The notes under the pieces were generated by a model. That model did no database searches. It worked only from the letters and a program-made list of their open reading frames with translations, and was not told the DNA's origin. Of a stretch of DNA of 64,000 nt, positions 63,886-64,000 are shown piece after piece (positions within the stretch are counted from its first letter, which is position 1; every line of letters begins with the position of its first letter). The translations under genes were made by a program, and so were the position numbers. Location: positions 12,778,001 to 12,842,000 of the forward strand of contig JAUCBN010000012.1 of assembly GCA_035048815.1 (NCBI GenBank), written 5' to 3'. Source of the DNA: Abelmoschus esculentus. Taxonomy: Eukaryota > Streptophyta > Magnoliopsida > Malvales > Malvaceae.

Positions 63886-64000
63886 GGGGTGCAACACGAG
63901 GACTTCCCAGGAGGTCACCCATCGTAGTACTACTCTCGCCCAAGCACGCTTAGCTGCGGAGTTCTGATGGGATCCGATGCATTAGTGCTGGTATGATCGC
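63886..64000 (-). rRNA. 5S rRNA: 5S rRNA gene copy 226 (partial, cut by window edge)
   Basis: 115 of 119 nt are present; RNA positions 1-4 lie beyond the window. Changes G81C, T52C, C28T, and the left spacer gaggtgggac, match copy 198, so the block that followed copy 197 is also repeated here. Confidence 0.95.

Larger units (their letters stand above)
1..64000 (-). repeat. Plant 5S rDNA tandem array, 226 head-to-tail units
   Basis: A unit of 119 bp gene plus about 164-167 bp spacer repeats without interruption across the window at 282-286 bp intervals, mostly 283 or 284. All genes face left. Length differences come mainly from the + strand A-tract in the spacer, from one-base loss in the G6 run of the spacer (for example before copies 107, 111, 114, 123, 128, 145 and 183), and from four genic indels. 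The copies differ at scattered single sites, and blocks of adjacent variants recur as higher-order repeats. Both ends lie inside the array, so its true size is unknown. Confidence 0.99.

Noticed and set aside
1..64000. CRISPR-like regular repeat with spacers
   Set aside because: The period is regular, but both gene and spacer are repeated and near-identical. There are no unique spacers and no cas genes; the repeat is 5S rRNA.
1..64000. Cassandra-type TRIM retroelement or 5S-derived SINE
   Set aside because: These carry 5S-like promoters, but would show LTR ends, a primer-binding site, target-site duplications or a poly(A) tail outside a head-to-tail array. None is seen.
1..64000. Satellite DNA unrelated to rRNA
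   Set aside because: The conserved 119 bp matches plant 5S rRNA, with intact promoter boxes and helix I termini in most copies.
1..64000. An undescribed defence or other gene system in the window
   Set aside because: Every base belongs to a 5S unit; no interval departs from the 282-286 bp period, so there is no room for other genes.

Overview
The whole window is one uninterrupted tandem array of nuclear 5S ribosomal RNA genes from a plant. I read 226 copies (225 complete, the last cut by the right edge), all head to tail and all transcribed from the minus strand. The 119-base gene matches the land-plant 5S rRNA consensus: an RNA-sense start of GGGTGCGATC, an internal GGATCC site, and recognisable Pol III internal elements (box A, intermediate element, box C). 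The copies alternate with a spacer of about 164-167 bases, giving a repeat period of 283-285. I see no protein-coding gene, tRNA, transposon, CRISPR array or non-5S insertion. The sequence does not let me name a species; an angiosperm is likely.

Each unit, read on the minus strand, has a TATA-like element near -30 to -22, a GC dinucleotide near -12, a C at -1, the 119-nt gene, an immediate T5 terminator and a backup T4. An A-tract of 7-11 bases on the + strand lies in the distal spacer and causes most unit-length differences.

In the copy entries, changes are given in RNA numbering against the window's own majority sequence (position 1 = first transcribed base = highest coordinate; T stands for U). 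For a copy ending at coordinate E, RNA position n lies at E-n+1. All variants were read by eye.

The array is not homogeneous. Shared variants show nested higher-order duplications. (1) 61-1314 recurs at 4029-5282. (2) 13386-15371 recurs head to tail at 15372-17357 (7 units, 1986 bp) with no difference seen. (3) 18493-20314 recurs at 21047-22867 (9-unit offset) and again in part from 25018. (4) 24167-25136 recurs at 27005-27975 (10 units). (5) 29559-31669 holds two copies of a 4-unit block. (6) 35804-40630 recurs at 40631-45008 (17-unit offset, 4827 bp) with one hybrid unit. (7) 46872-50107 is a 5/9-unit mosaic. (8) 58498-60885 recurs at 61050-63720 (9 units plus one doubled unit).

Four copies carry indels in the gene, about a dozen have a changed first nucleotide, and some have altered terminators or TATA-like elements. 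These are the best candidates for silent or mis-processed copies. No undescribed system is visible; the interest lies in how the array evolves and which copies are expressible.
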